A stretch of 64,000 bases of DNA from Asparagopsis taxiformis (taxonomy: Eukaryota > Rhodophyta > Florideophyceae > Bonnemaisoniales > Bonnemaisoniaceae), in the NCBI GenBank assembly GCA_030407315.1, contig JALQPE010002249.1, positions 1 to 64,000 on the forward strand, read 5' to 3'. Position 1 is the first letter of the stretch; each line of letters begins with the position of its first letter. Below are positions 21,526-33,920 of the stretch, piece by piece. The notes under the pieces are model-generated. The model searched no databases. It was not told where the DNA came from and worked only from the letters and a program-made list of their open reading frames with translations. The position numbers and the translations under genes are program-made.

Positions 21526-24500
21526 CTAACAAAGGTCTGCAGGAGGCCTAATCGCACTCCACTCCCCCGTCCTCCTCGACTCTTCTTCAGTCTCTATATC
21601 GTTGATTCGTAAATTATGTGCAGCCAAGTAGACACTATCTTTGAGCGAACTAATGGTTCTCGTTATGTACATGTGAAACCTGATATGCATTGCTTCTCTC
21701 CCTGACGATTCTCCAGGTCCATCTCCATCCTTTCCACTTATTCCTGCATGCGGCATATCTCCTCTCATCACCAGCACTGAACATGGAGGAACATCAACTA
21801 AATGCGAAGGCAGCAAACGACCTATCTCCTGCGTCAGTGTGAAAGGCCCATACAACGCCTTGTGACCATTGAGCCATACGCGCACTTTGAAACCATCCCG
21901 ACCGCTTATCATAGCAAAATAAGAAAGATCCTCCTTGCCTGGATTCCATGGCATGCTTTTTCCCTCTTCATACTGCGGTTTGTCGAAATCGAAATGTGGC
22001 CTTTGCGCATCCGCTCGTTTCGTTTGAAACAGCAAACGAGACCCTGTGGCTGGAAACTGCAGGGGGTTTTCAACATTATCATCGGCTAAGACATCCTGTA
22101 CAATACATCCCAGAGCCGTCTCCAGTAGTGCCCGCTTCTCGAACACATCTTTGTACTTCTCGATGCACTCGTCCACCAAATACCTGACATCCACAGAATA
22201 TCTTCCAATACCCTGTTTCGCTTTTGCATCATCAACTTGCCACCCCTGGTTGTATATCGGTACCCACGGTTGGTTGTTCTCCTCCTGGTCTCCTTCTGTT
22301 ATCTTCCGTTCACCACCCCATTGCTTTGCGAAATGCTGGATGATTCGTTCTATATCCCTCTCAAGTGTACAATTGCTGAATACGCCCGGCAGTACCGTCC
22401 AGCCGTTACTGTGCAACTCGCTACGCCGCTCCTTGCAATAAACGTTATAGGTGAATGCAGTTGGGACGTGCACACGGCCTTTCCAACTTGGATGGTTTGC
22501 ACTCATGTACAATGATGCACACCGGTCCTTTAGAAATTGGCGCAGCACACTCACATGTCCATCACTGACAAAGTGTCCCCACACCCCGTCTTTGTGACAC
22601 ATTGTTGGGAGTTTCGTTGCTCCCAAATGGGCTGGCAACTTGGCACGGATCTCATCATAAAAAGGATCCGGTACTCCATCTTGTTGTATAGAACGTGGCG
22701 ATTGCCGTTGACGCATCTTGGCAGCAGCATCTGTGACACCCTCTCTACAAGCACGTTTTGCTGCTCTGCCGTTGTCGTCACCGAGTTTTTCGTTCTGCTG
22801 CTCTATGCGCCGCTGTCGCCGTTTCATTCCTTTTCGCAGCACCACAACGTCTTCATCATCATCAGTAACTTGTGGTGGTTCATTTCCGTCACGTCGCTTT
22901 TCAGCAGTCCTTTCTCGCATAATACTCTCTCCGCCACCGCTGCTGTTATTAACAATCTTATTCTTTTTAGTCTCTTTCAAGCACTCGCTGTCTGTATCAC
23001 TTTGTCCACCACCAACGCGCTGCCGTTCTCGAGGCTTTGCAACAGTAGTAGTACGCTGCGCATTTTCGTTGTCGTCGTTGTCGTCATTTGTTCTTTCCAC
23101 GGCGTTGTGTTCTTCTGCTTCTGAACTATGTTTCGGACTCGTGAACGGTGAAGCTGGAGGTTGAACATTTTCACCTGTTTGTACAGAATCTCCCTCGTTT
23201 CTTCTATTTGTTTCTGGAGTAACCGGAGACATTGTCACTTGTGCACATTCTTCATTGTCGCCATCATCATTTAGGGGATTTGTCTCACTGTTTTTCGTTG
23301 TTGGTTTTGCCGCTGAACTGGTACCGTCTACCATGTTTGTCTCAAGGTTAGAATCACCTGTATTATTATTATTAACATCATCATCCATATCTTCTTCTTC
23401 GCCGCTGCCGCTGCCGCCCGCCGCCACCACCACCACCACCACCACCATCAGCTTCATGGTTGTAGCCAGCTACTTTTTTCTTTGATGGTTGGTCTTTCGT
23501 TGTCATAGGTGTTGTGTTTCGGTTTTCGTCATCATCGTTGTGGCGGCTACTGTTGCTCACATTTACTGGATCTGCAGCTTGTGATTGACCTTGGCGATTC
23601 ATGAAAACGTCTAGCGGGACAACAAGTGGCTGCATGAAAATGTCAGGCTGGAAGGTACGCATTTGAGATGCTTGATGTCTCCACTTGCGATTGAATGGCC
23701 AACCCCTCATCAAAGTACGGACATGGTGCAAAATTTCTGCTGTAGACTCTTCTGAAGTGTTGTCCCAGTAGACGAGAAGAGTCATTAGAATGGATGCCAC
23801 AGTGAATTTTTGACGTTGTCCGTCACCTTTGCCACCACCACCTTTTTGTGCTGTTGGAGACATTTGCTTTGGCAAACTTGTGGGCGACAGCAAAATTTGC
23901 CAGAGAGTCGGTGCAGGAGGACGTGACCTAGGCTGACTGATGTCTAGCATGGTCTCCATGCAGTTTGCAGTTAGCTCGACAAATTTTGCAACATGACTCC
24001 GATCGAATGCACTGAGACGCAGCTTCTTTCGCTCTGTTTGCCGTCGATAGATTCCAAGAATCATTGCACACTTGATCGCATCCTCAGCCTCGATGAAGCA
24101 GTTCAATGTGAACGTTCGCATTGTCCACATTCCGCAAGTTACTCTTCTGCTCTCATGTGTAAATGAACTTGTGATGAGGAAACGTGCGCGCGGGCAGCCG
24201 ATAAGAGACATTGCCAGTCGAATATATTGTAGCTGACGATTCCTGGCATTTGTAAACTCTGGATTGTCGATACAAATCGCAGACTTGTCGTACTCGGCGT
24301 GGTTGAGTAGTCGTGTTGTGTATGGGATTAGGTTGCACCCAGTGGCTTCCTTGACTAGTCTATTTTGTTCGCACCAAATCTTGAGAGTAGTCTTACCAAC
24401 GTCTTCCGATTGACGAACTTGGTCAGCCAAATTGCAGTCTTGAAGCCGGCACAAAATGAACCGTTCCGCCAACGTTATGTTTTCCAGCGTGGACATCGGG

Positions 24501-25162
24501 CGAATGCGTCCGTTCTTGGCATTGAACTGTGCTGCAATCAGCAGCTTCTCCGTGGTTCCGAATGGTTGCTGGCTTATTTGTCCGCCCTCGTCCACTCGGC
24601 GCATGAGTGCACACTGAATGTTTCGCACATGCAGCACATCGTCCATTCTCACACATCTTTCCTCTGGAAATTTGTCCGCCGCAAGCAGTTTCACCTTGCC
24701 AGCTTGATGAAGCTCTTTGAACGCTTGCAAAAGTTGGGCGCCTCGCAGGATATGCTTTGCTTCGCCATCCATACAATACGTGATGAAGCCGTTCTCATCA
24801 TCGACGCCCTCTTCTATCAAACTTGTCTTCAATTGATCGACGTGCACACGTGTGCTGTCCCTTGGATAATATGGCGGTAGCGTTACGTTTGCCAGTTCTT
24901 CTGGTGATAGTTCCACAAGAGTTATGCGTCGTGCACGAGGACGCAGCGCAACTGCTGCTGTCTCAGAAACGCTCTTTGGTGGTGTCGTTGCTACGGGAGG
25001 TGCCGCCGCATCGGTAGCAGCACTAGTCGTCGTTGTGACTTGAGTAGTAGTATTGCTTACAATTTGACGAGCCACCCCATCACGCGGCGCCTTGATACCC
25101 TTGCGCGCCCTGCCGCCGCTGTCTTGACCTTGACTGGATCTTCTTCTCGTTGCCGTCGTCAT
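21526..25162 (-). pseudogene. ParB-like/2OG-Fe(II) dioxygenase gene with frameshift, unit B
   Basis: Same gene as in unit A, but one extra C in the GCC/ACC run at about 23416-23419 (which encodes the poly-Gly linker) breaks the frame. The ParB-like half reads from 25162 to about 23381 and ends in out-of-frame residues; the dioxygenase half reads from about 23415 to 21526. The HxD, distal His and Arg positions of the dioxygenase are unchanged. Because the insertion is in a GC-rich trinucleotide run, a sequencing error is as likely as a genuine inactivation. A real shift would separate the two domains of the fusion. Confidence 0.75.
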
Positions 25163-27783
25163 TTGGCGCACGAAGACGAAAGAGTTGGAAATGCGCTGCT
25201 AGTCTCAGATTGGGGATTAGGTTGAGTAGTGATGATGTGCAAAACGAACTCCTCGGCGTATATCGCGGTTGCACAGGGGTGTGACAAACAAACGCATGTA
25301 TGCAGTGCAGTAATAGTGTGTACGCTTGTCTTTCCACCTCAGTTGAACAAATTTGATAGCTGTTGATATGGCGCGCACTTGCTCGCTCGCAGTTTTGTTT
25401 GTACCTTTGCGCCGTTACAAAACATGCATGTGTCCGCTGCCTGCCTGTCAATCGCTGCAGATGGTTTTGTCTCGTGTGCGCACGACTTGGTTTGTTAGTT
25501 GGAATCTTGAGTTTGTTTGAGCTGCTTTGGTGATTGCCAGTCACGCAGTAGCAAAGCGCGCGTTAGGGTATTGATCATGCTGGGGAACGCAGGATGGAAA
25601 AGCAGACACACAGACGAATAAATGATACATGCTTGTTTGTCTGTCTGTCTCGGGATATTATGCGGTGGTGGTGGTGGTGCTGCTGCTGCTCTGTTATGGT
25701 CGAATGCTATTGGTACAGCGGCAACAGTAAGCAAATGAATTGATGCACCTCGCGCAATCGCGGGCGGGCGGTATTCTTGTCGTGCACGCCGGCGGCGGAA
25801 TTATTTCAGCTACACGTGGCAAGAACGTGGAAGCATACCAAGTACATCCGGCGGCGGCGGGCGGGCGGCGGTTTTGGTGCGCCAAATTTCATCCAATTTT
25901 GTTGCATCTTTCAAGAATATTATTTGGTTGGCTGTAAATTGCAGGAGAAAAAACTGATGTGAGGCCCGTACTATACATGCTCGTACAGGCGGTGATTATA
26001 GCTCGGAAAGCGAGCGGAGTATGCGGTAGGCATTTCATGCCGCCAATTTGAACGGCAAAATATGCAAATCAAAACGAACGGCTCCTCCCCCGCACTACTA
26101 ACCTCCATTTCAGCAGTGTTTAGCGTGTATCAGATTGTTCATCACAAGCGTGGAAATGTCCGCTGTACATGCCGCCCGCCGCCGTCCAAATGATCCAACC
26201 AACCATTCAACCCATTGCGACCACTGCAACCAGCGAGCCTCGGATTCCGCCAAGGAACCAACCCAATCCTTCCGCTCGCCACAACTGCGCCTTGTTCTTA
26301 AGAACATTACTCTTCATTCGCCTGTTCTTTTCCGAACTGTGACACACCTATGAACCTACGGCGGCTCGATGCATCACCAGGGGTGTCGAGAAATCCAATC
26401 GCATGATTTCTCTTGGTGGTAGTGCTGCTCCTTCCTGCCAGCCCATTCAGCGATCCTGGAGAACTACTGGGAATGAGAACGAACGACTATTTTTATCATC
26501 CACTCAACAAACAGCAGCCAAACATTGTAAGCAAACACTTTTGATCTTCTTCCTTTTATCCGCATGCGGAAATCAGTGCAATGCTTTCATACCCAACTAC
26601 CCTGCTGCCGGCATGCATGCGCTACCTTTTCTGTTTCCAGCTAAACCTAACTAACAGATTCTACTTTTACAACATTGATCCGTGATTCAGGTGCAGCCAG
26701 CACAGCACAGCACAGCACAGCACAGACAGTCTTCCTACCAGCTTTCTGTTGGTCGATTCAAACGCCTGCCTGACTGACTGACTGACTGACTGAATGAATG
26801 ACTGATCGCCTTGCGTTCCTACCTACTACACCTAGGCGGTTGTGACGAATGCATGATGGGCATTTGATCAAGACTACCACCGGAATGGACAGTAGTTTCG
26901 AGCCGAATTGTATTGGAGTGAGCGAACGAACGAACGAACAACAAACAAACAAAAACAAACAAACGAAATCACCGATTTACAGAATCATTACTAATAATAA
27001 CAAGAAGCACTACTTGACCCCTTGGGTCTCTTGCTCTGGGTTTTACGGCACGCACGACGAACTATGTTTTCCTTACTGCAGGTATATAAGCAAGCACATA
27101 GACTTGCAGGAAGGCAGACAGGCAGGCATGGATGCCATTCTACTCACCTAGTGGCTGATCTGGACGAAGAAAGGAAAGGAAACGATGAAAGATAGTTTGC
27201 CATATACAGGCTTTTCACGTTCTTTGTTCGCAATCTAGTTTACTTCCACGAACTCTGTACATTAGTATCTAGTCGCAGCCACTCTATAAACTCGGTCGTG
27301 GATATGTCTGAGCGAAATGAGTACCGACAGCACAGCACTAGCCGAATAAGACAGCTCTGCTGTCCGTACCTTTCCGTATTGATGCATTAATGTCGTCCCG
27401 TTCAGAAGACGAGTTAGTTGATGATGGAAGGTCAAGTTTACAATGGACACAACCGAAGGCGATAATTGATACATACGTCCACGTGGGCGGGTGCATCGCG
27501 TGCACGGCAGGCCGGAATGTGACCTGAAAATAATTTTAATAAAATACAGAAATTGAGGCTTGTTGAGCATGTGATGCACGAAGGGACTGGCCGACCGACC
27601 GGGGTCACACAAAACATAGGTGAGGGGGAGATAACGAAGACGTTACACAAGTATTAATACTAATACTATGGCGCCAATGTACTTTTAGATTGTATCCATC
27701 GAACAGAAATAGGATATATGAAGTGGGAGCGATAAGTTAGTTCACAGTACGCTTTATGGAATACGATGTAAATGGCCGCACAT
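25163..27783. other. Intergenic region, unit B
   Basis: Equivalent to 8225-10840 in unit A, including the microsatellite block (26698-26964), which here contains irregular AACAAAC and AAAAAC steps. No gene recognised. Confidence 0.6.
26698..26964. repeat. Microsatellite block, unit B
   Basis: CAGCA, TGAC/TGAA and GAAC/AAAC repeats as in unit A, with a different GAAC/AAAC composition that includes interruptions. Confidence 0.95.
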
Positions 27784-30700
27784 TTACGCAGCGGAGTACT
27801 TGGAAACTAGTAGAGGGACCATTTGAAGAATGCCCAACATGTTATTACTGCCAGTTGGTGAACCGTTGCGCAACCAATGAACGAACTGTGCAGTTGATAG
27901 TAAAGTAGCCGTCTCCTGAACTCGTTGACGGATGAACGACTGTAGGCGGTTATTTTCCCACATCGAAATGCAGAAGCAGAATACGGTTTTCAACTGACAC
28001 GTACGTTTCCCATATGTTCCTGGATTGTGCACCACCAATCCATTGATCTTGTTCAAAGTGCACGTATAGCAGCCAACTTCACCTGGAGCTACTGTCAGAT
28101 TTGTACACATCGCCGCCTTGTGGCCAGATGCACAACATCGTAAACAAAGGTTGTTGAAACATGTAGTAGATTGTGTGGTGTGTCTGACTAGTCGTCCGGA
28201 TGCTACAGAGCAGGGGGGACACGTGCCATTGAGGTGCTCTGCAAGGTCGCAAAGCTGACCTGGTGTGGGATGTCCATGTTGTGGCTGGCCGGCAGCACTG
28301 AGTTGCAACGCATGGTTGGCAGTTACAAAGTCTGTTCCAGGCAGCACAGCAGCAGCAGCATTTGCGTCATTGTTCTGCGCCTGCAGCTGTTGTCCCTGAA
28401 GTCCATTGTTTCCCACTGTCGTCTGCAGAGTTTCATCTGCCGACACTTGCAACTCGTTTTCACGACTTTCGCCTTGAGAAAGTGCAGCGCAATGATCACA
28501 TGGCTCTATCTGGCGTACATGACACGAGCGGTTGTCCACAATGCCATCTGCAAACGAGTCGAGAAACCATCTTCGACAATCGGTTTTGGGTGTTGTACAG
28601 AGCTTAGTGGGCATGCCGAAACGTTTCATATCTTGATCGTCTTGTGGTGCTATACAGCGATTGCTCGGACGCGGTTGATGAATGATTACTGACTGTGCGG
28701 GCATGCCGTCTCTTCCTGCGCGGCCGCTCTCTTGTAGGAAGTCTATGACTGTAGCGGGTAGTCCTAGGTGAAGCACACAGCGGACGGACGGAACATCAAT
28801 GCCGCAGCCGAAAGCAGATGTGGCTACCATCAATCGTGGCTTTACGGAGCGGATAGCCTGCCATTTCTGGAGGGCCTCGGAGCGTTGTTCGTCTGTGAGA
28901 TCGGCGTGATAGACGAGGCACTGGACTTGAGGGCAAATGAGGCTAAACACGTGTTCAACAGCGTTGCATCGTGCCTTGTTCTGGATGTACAGGATCATCC
29001 TCGTCTTTGTATCACCATTTTGGCCTGTACTATCCTCTGCGGCAACGCGAGCTATGAGCTGTGCTGCACTGAGCAGCATATTCGCCGCTGAAACCTGTGT
29101 CACACTGTAGCGAATATTCGATCGTGTCGTCGCCGAGCGCAGAACATCCCAATCACGCATACCGCACGCATGCGAAATATCTTTCTCTAGCGGTGGTGGA
29201 CAGGTAGCTGTCATAGCAACAATTGACACGCTGACGTCGTTGGGTCTGATAAACTCACGGACATCCTGCAGTGTGGTACGAAACCTTTTCCACAACAGCA
29301 CGAGGTGTGCTTCGTCAATGAAGATACCATGAAGCCGTTCCGTTGCGGCAGCTGTGCGCAAGAATGAAGCGTACGCTGGGAGAACAAGCTGCTCGGCGCT
29401 CACCAACACAATGCGAACGTCGGGTGTATTGACTGCATCTGAGAATCTTGCTGCCGTTATACCTTTGCGTGCACACCTGTGAATTATATCATGTTGCAGC
29501 GATACGAGCGGAACGACAACCACAGAAACTTTATCCGGATTCATGAATGCAGGAAGCATGAAAAGCAAGCTCTTCCCACTCCCGGTTGGCATCACCACCA
29601 GTAGGTCTTTACGTGGCTGCTGCTGCAGAGCGTGTAGCACTGCCGACTTTTGTTCTGAAGACTTGAACTGCGCTTCTGGAGACTGCAAGAATTTTTGCAG
29701 CGAGAGCGAAGCAGCAGCAGCTGTTGAGGTTGTGTTTGGAACTAATTGTGATGATGAAGCTGTGTTGGTCCTGGCTTGATCTGCGGCACCGTTCGAACAG
29801 TTATTGTCAGCACCACCGCCGCCGCCGCCGCCGCCATGATCTCCTTGGTCTGGAGCCGAAGACCTGCTCAGATTAGAAACGAGAATGTTCAAATTGTTTT
29901 CGATACAGTCGAGGCGAGCAAAAATCTGTGCTGACGTAACCAGGACGTTTGGAGAAGTTGCACCATTTGCACTTTGGCATGTCGGACTGGAAATGGACTT
30001 GGTACCCGGATTATCGCTGTGATTGGTTACGTGGTGAGAGAGGCGCGCGCCTGAGGAGAATGAATTGGGATGTCTTTTCTCGGTGAACGGGATGGGATGT
30101 CCGGTAGGTAGGCGAAGAACTCGGTGCCATGTCTGCGATGCATTACGGAACTGCTGGAGTTCTGTAGCAGTAATTGAAGTGAGCTGTGAACGTGTAACCC
30201 CGTAGGTTGTTGTTGCGGTGTGCTCGGTGTGACCAGCCTGTAGGTGCATCGTCGCAGAGTTTGACTGGTCTTCGTCGGTGTGGGGAGTGGTATGCCATAG
30301 AGAAGCTGCAGTTGGGAGGTAGTGCTTGAGGACGGCACTGTGAAAATGTCTGTACTGTGTTGTACTCAATGGAATATTGGCAGAAGCGAGGCATGACGCA
30401 AAAGCTGTACGGAGTCGATCAGCGGATGAAGCATCGAACATGAAATCGAGGGGATTGCCGGCATCGCTCGGTGGCGGTAACTTGTCTAGACGACTGGTTT
30501 TGTGCGATGGGCCAATTTTTGAAGCAACTATTGATAGATCAACATCATCATCATCATCATCATCATCACCACCTGGTGTTTGGTCTTCAACCTGTGCACG
30601 AATCAAGATGTATAATGGATGAATAATAATCATAAAAATGTGCATGAATCCTGCTGTAACCGAGTCTGGAAAGCGTACTATAGCTCTGCCAGTACCGTTT

Positions 30701-32550
30701 TGCATGCATCGCGTTTTGTTGTATGTAAGGATTGTGAGCAGCTGTCCCTGGGACACAAAGATTCCACGAGTGGCAGTGGGGGTGTTACGTATGCGCAAAA
30801 CGGCAGCTTCAGTCGCCCGGGCAGGACCGCCACTGCAAATTTGCATGAGTGTATATATTATATCTTGAAGTGTTTCTACATGCGTTATAAACTCTTTGGC
30901 TGGATTTGTCTTGACTGTTACATCGGAATTGAATAGATGTGGATGCACAGCGTTTACGTAAGCACGCCTCCATGCGTTGAGAGATTCATAGTTATTTGGG
31001 TGCATTAGGTACCAATATCCAGCCGATTTCTCTCCTAGAGCATCCTGCAATTCGCCGAGCATTGTCCAGAATTTGCAGTTTAGAGTCAAACCCATGAGTA
31101 ATTTGTCTTGCAAAATGGTCCAGGCTTTTTGCTGGAGAGAATGAACTGCTAAGGCCAGTCCTGGGACTGAAACCTCTTGTCCATCGACAATTGCACACAT
31201 CGAGTGCCTAGTGCACAGCACCATGTTGATATGGTGCGACTCTGTAGCTGCCAAACGGAGACAGCAGCGAAGTACACTTGCTACAACTGTTGCTCCGGAG
31301 TCTGCGTCTTCTGAAGTAGCCGACTTCAATTGTTTCCATGCTTCTTCCCTGTCTGGCGCTGTTCGCGAAAAAGAGTAGATATGAGTGACTACCGCGCATT
31401 TGATAAGATATTTGAGAGAAGCCAGTATGGGAGAAGTTTCGCTTGCAGCAGCGAATCTGAAATCCCCTATGTTTCCGGGTTTTCTGCGCACAGCTGTGCA
31501 GGCTATGAATAAAGGCATGACACTCTGACGGGAGTCGACAGGATCGAACATAATACTGCGAACGATGACATGCAGTTTGCTTATTGCGGTAGATAGATTT
31601 GGATCGGCAATGGAGCACAATTGCTGAAACTGTTTTATCTCGAACACCTGCGCATTTGTCATGAACAAGATGCGCTTTGGTTGTGGCCAATCGGAAACTG
31701 TTGACAAAAAGGTGAGCAGACGGCTCAATCGGACAATATAGATGCGCAAAGTTTCCGTAGACAGTGATAGACGTAGGGGCGAATTGAGAATCGTGTGAGA
31801 CTTGATGTAAGCATTCTGGGCAGCGAGAGTGAAGGCATGATGGAGGTAGGCTGCTAGGACTCGTCTGGCGTGTGGAAATGGTGGAAGGGATGACCATTGC
31901 GTTGCGTTGTACGCATCTTCCATTGAAATTTTGTACGTTTCTTCGAGCTGTACATCGAATCGCATTTCGGATAGGAAGGAGTCTAGATGTGGAACTGGAA
32001 TTTCTGAAGCCGTTCCCGGCGCACTTCCTTGGTCTTTCTGAAGGAGCTGGAGGACTGCTTCACATTGCTCTGTAATAACAGGAAACCAGGCAGTGTTCTT
32101 GCCGCCATAAATAGACTGTGCGAGAACGGGTATAGGATCTTTGATGGGCGCTTGTTTCGGCGGAACCAGGCAGCCACGAATGTGTCGTTTCATGGCGTCT
32201 TTCTTTGGCTTGATAGTACCGCAGTTTGAACATTGTAAACATTCCACAACAGGGAGGAAATTCAAAGCGGGAAGTGGCAATGGATGGGAGAGAGGTCTGG
32301 AGTCTGTTGGAACAGAAGTTGTAGTATCAAAGTAGCACTGTCTGTCAGCAGGAATAGGGTCTGGAAGGGCAATCTGTTTGGATAGGATTTCGGATTGAAT
32401 TTCCGCTGCAGTCTGATTGGGAATGCTGTGAACTTGTCGGAGATGACGAGCTATGTTTTCCAGCTTGACTGCGTGTTGACAGTTGGAATCATTACACACA
32501 GCGACGTTTAGAAACTGTGCATAGGTGACGGAGGGGCATGGGGGATTCAT
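27784..32550 (-). CDS. Tyrosine-recombinase-like / RecQ helicase fusion, unit B
   Basis: A 1588-aa protein, one Asp longer than the unit A copy in the poly-Asp run near residue 665 (a GAT repeat). I see no other amino-acid change. All catalytic-type residues named for unit A are present: the Arg, Lys, Arg, His and Tyr of the recombinase-like core, and Walker A, DEAH and the arginine-finger motif of the helicase. Two complete and nearly identical copies argue that the frame is maintained, or that the duplication is very recent. Confidence 0.85.
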   Translation of the reverse strand: MNPPCPSVTYAQFLNVAVCNDSNCQHAVKLENIARHLRQVHSIPNQTAAEIQSEILSKQIALPDPIPADRQCYFDTTTSVPTDSRPLSHPLPLPALNFLPVVECLQCSNCGTIKPKKDAMKRHIRGCLVPPKQAPIKDPIPVLAQSIYGGKNTAWFPVITEQCEAVLQLLQKDQGSAPGTASEIPVPHLDSFLSEMRFDVQLEETYKISMEDAYNATQWSSLPPFPHARRVLAAYLHHAFTLAAQNAYIKSHTILNSPLRLSLSTETLRIYIVRLSRLLTFLSTVSDWPQPKRILFMTNAQVFEIKQFQQLCSIADPNLSTAISKLHVIVRSIMFDPVDSRQSVMPLFIACTAVRRKPGNIGDFRFAAASETSPILASLKYLIKCAVVTHIYSFSRTAPDREEAWKQLKSATSEDADSGATVVASVLRCCLRLAATESHHINMVLCTRHSMCAIVDGQEVSVPGLALAVHSLQQKAWTILQDKLLMGLTLNCKFWTMLGELQDALGEKSAGYWYLMHPNNYESLNAWRRAYVNAVHPHLFNSDVTVKTNPAKEFITHVETLQDIIYTLMQICSGGPARATEAAVLRIRNTPTATRGIFVSQGQLLTILTYNKTRCMQNGTGRAIVRFPDSVTAGFMHIFMIIIHPLYILIRAQVEDQTPGGDDDDDDDDVDLSIVASKIGPSHKTSRLDKLPPPSDAGNPLDFMFDASSADRLRTAFASCLASANIPLSTTQYRHFHSAVLKHYLPTAASLWHTTPHTDEDQSNSATMHLQAGHTEHTATTTYGVTRSQLTSITATELQQFRNASQTWHRVLRLPTGHPIPFTEKRHPNSFSSGARLSHHVTNHSDNPGTKSISSPTCQSANGATSPNVLVTSAQIFARLDCIENNLNILVSNLSRSSAPDQGDHGGGGGGGGADNNCSNGAADQARTNTASSSQLVPNTTSTAAAASLSLQKFLQSPEAQFKSSEQKSAVLHALQQQPRKDLLVVMPTGSGKSLLFMLPAFMNPDKVSVVVVPLVSLQHDIIHRCARKGITAARFSDAVNTPDVRIVLVSAEQLVLPAYASFLRTAAATERLHGIFIDEAHLVLLWKRFRTTLQDVREFIRPNDVSVSIVAMTATCPPPLEKDISHACGMRDWDVLRSATTRSNIRYSVTQVSAANMLLSAAQLIARVAAEDSTGQNGDTKTRMILYIQNKARCNAVEHVFSLICPQVQCLVYHADLTDEQRSEALQKWQAIRSVKPRLMVATSAFGCGIDVPSVRCVLHLGLPATVIDFLQESGRAGRDGMPAQSVIIHQPRPSNRCIAPQDDQDMKRFGMPTKLCTTPKTDCRRWFLDSFADGIVDNRSCHVRQIEPCDHCAALSQGESRENELQVSADETLQTTVGNNGLQGQQLQAQNNDANAAAAVLPGTDFVTANHALQLSAAGQPQHGHPTPGQLCDLAEHLNGTCPPCSVASGRLVRHTTQSTTCFNNLCLRCCASGHKAAMCTNLTVAPGEVGCYTCTLNKINGLVVHNPGTYGKRTCQLKTVFCFCISMWENNRLQSFIRQRVQETATLLSTAQFVHWLRNGSPTGSNNMLGILQMVPLLVSKYSAA

Positions 32551-33920
32551 ACTTTTCAGTGGTGGAAGGCTTGGATGTTATGCTTTCTGAGCGGGGTTTT
32601 TGGGGGGATTAAATAGTAGTAGTAGTAGGGGGGAGATGAACAGCTAGCTAGCTAGTAGGGTTTGTATTGAGCCTGGATAGCGGCGAGAATAGGGGCTAAT
32701 GGGAAGTATAAAGCATACGCCGGGGATTAGGCGAATGGCGTGAACGGATACTAGGGAGATTAGGGGGACTGTTTGGAAGTAGAACGTGGTCGGACTTTAT
32801 GCAGTGAGATCTGGTATGTACTGAACGGTCGAAGAGAATGCAGCATGAAAGACATGAGATGGAGTTGGGGGATTAGGGGACTATAGGGTAGGAAACCGAA
32901 AGGAGGGAAGCTTGGAAAAGGAGTTGGTAAGCGAAAAGTGGATGTATGATCGTGGCACAGGGGAGAGGCGGTTGAGAGGAGCTGGAGGACTTGAAATCCA
33001 CTCATCCTATTAGTATGTCTGACCGAAATAAAGTCCAACCGGCAGTAGGAGCAGGGAATCGGCAGTTCGTCATGGGAACGTCCGATTGGTTGGTCATATA
33101 TACTGTGTTTGCGCACGATAGAGTTGGGACAATGGGGGTACAAAATTTGGTCGAAAAAGGAAGTCTGGCGTAATATGCAGGGAAGTCGGCGACTACAGTG
33201 CGCGACCAGCACACGCCACAACGGCACAGAACTGAAGGTCCCTTCGTTTTGACGCCCGCAATATCACGTTTAATCTACTAGTATAATATGTATGAGGGTA
33301 CCCAGCGTTATATGAATCTATAATTTCTACTGAAAACACTTGGGGATTCGGGCCACGAAGGTCACACGTCTGAATCACCGACGGTTTGGATTTCAAGTCG
33401 GACGTTGGCTGCAGTACTGGGCCTGCCGAGCAAGTGGCCGAAATAATCTAAATTGTAAATAGTTTCCAAAATTAAATAATTAGTAGGTCGTACCCATTGA
33501 GTAGGCATGGCACGTTTATACACGTGGTGGGTGGTACTGTGCCACGTATGCAGTGCATATACATGTATACAAGATCTGCCCTGTACACGTGGTGTACACT
33601 ATTACTATATCCTTCTTACTGGCCGAAATAATCTAAATTGTGAATAGTTTCCAAAATTAAACAATTAGTAGGTCGTACCCATTGAGTAGGCATGGCAAGT
33701 TTATACACGTGGTGTACACTATTACTATATCCTTCTTACTAAAGTCCATTCGCCGCAGCTGCAGTGACCACATTGCATAAGTCTATGTAGTGCGTGTCAC
33801 CGCTTGGTACACAGCAGTGAATTAAACTTTACTACATCAGTCAGGCAATGCTATTGCACACTATAAAAGCATCTAAGCATCATAAGCAATACCATTTACA
33901 CATGTTGAACTAGTTTTAGA
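32551..33920. other. Gene-free right part of unit B
   Basis: Equivalent to 15605-16973 of unit A, with the same GGGGATTAGG motifs and the 185-bp duplication (33436-33740). No gene recognised. Confidence 0.6.
33436..33740 (+). repeat. 185-bp-period direct duplication, unit B
   Basis: Same duplication as at 16489-16793. Confidence 0.93.

Larger units (their letters stand above)
16974..33920 (+). repeat. Tandem repeat unit B (16947 bp)
   Basis: Second full copy, in the same orientation as unit A. Its recombinase-RecQ protein differs from that of unit A only by one extra Asp in a poly-Asp run. Its ParB/dioxygenase gene carries a one-base insertion. Microsatellite lengths at 26698-26964 differ from the other copies, which shows that the copies are separate sequences rather than one copy assembled twice. 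Confidence 0.95.

Noticed and set aside
1..33920. Units read as LTRs of a giant retroelement
   Set aside because: The repeated unit itself carries all the genes, no reverse transcriptase or integrase is present, and at least three copies are in tandem.
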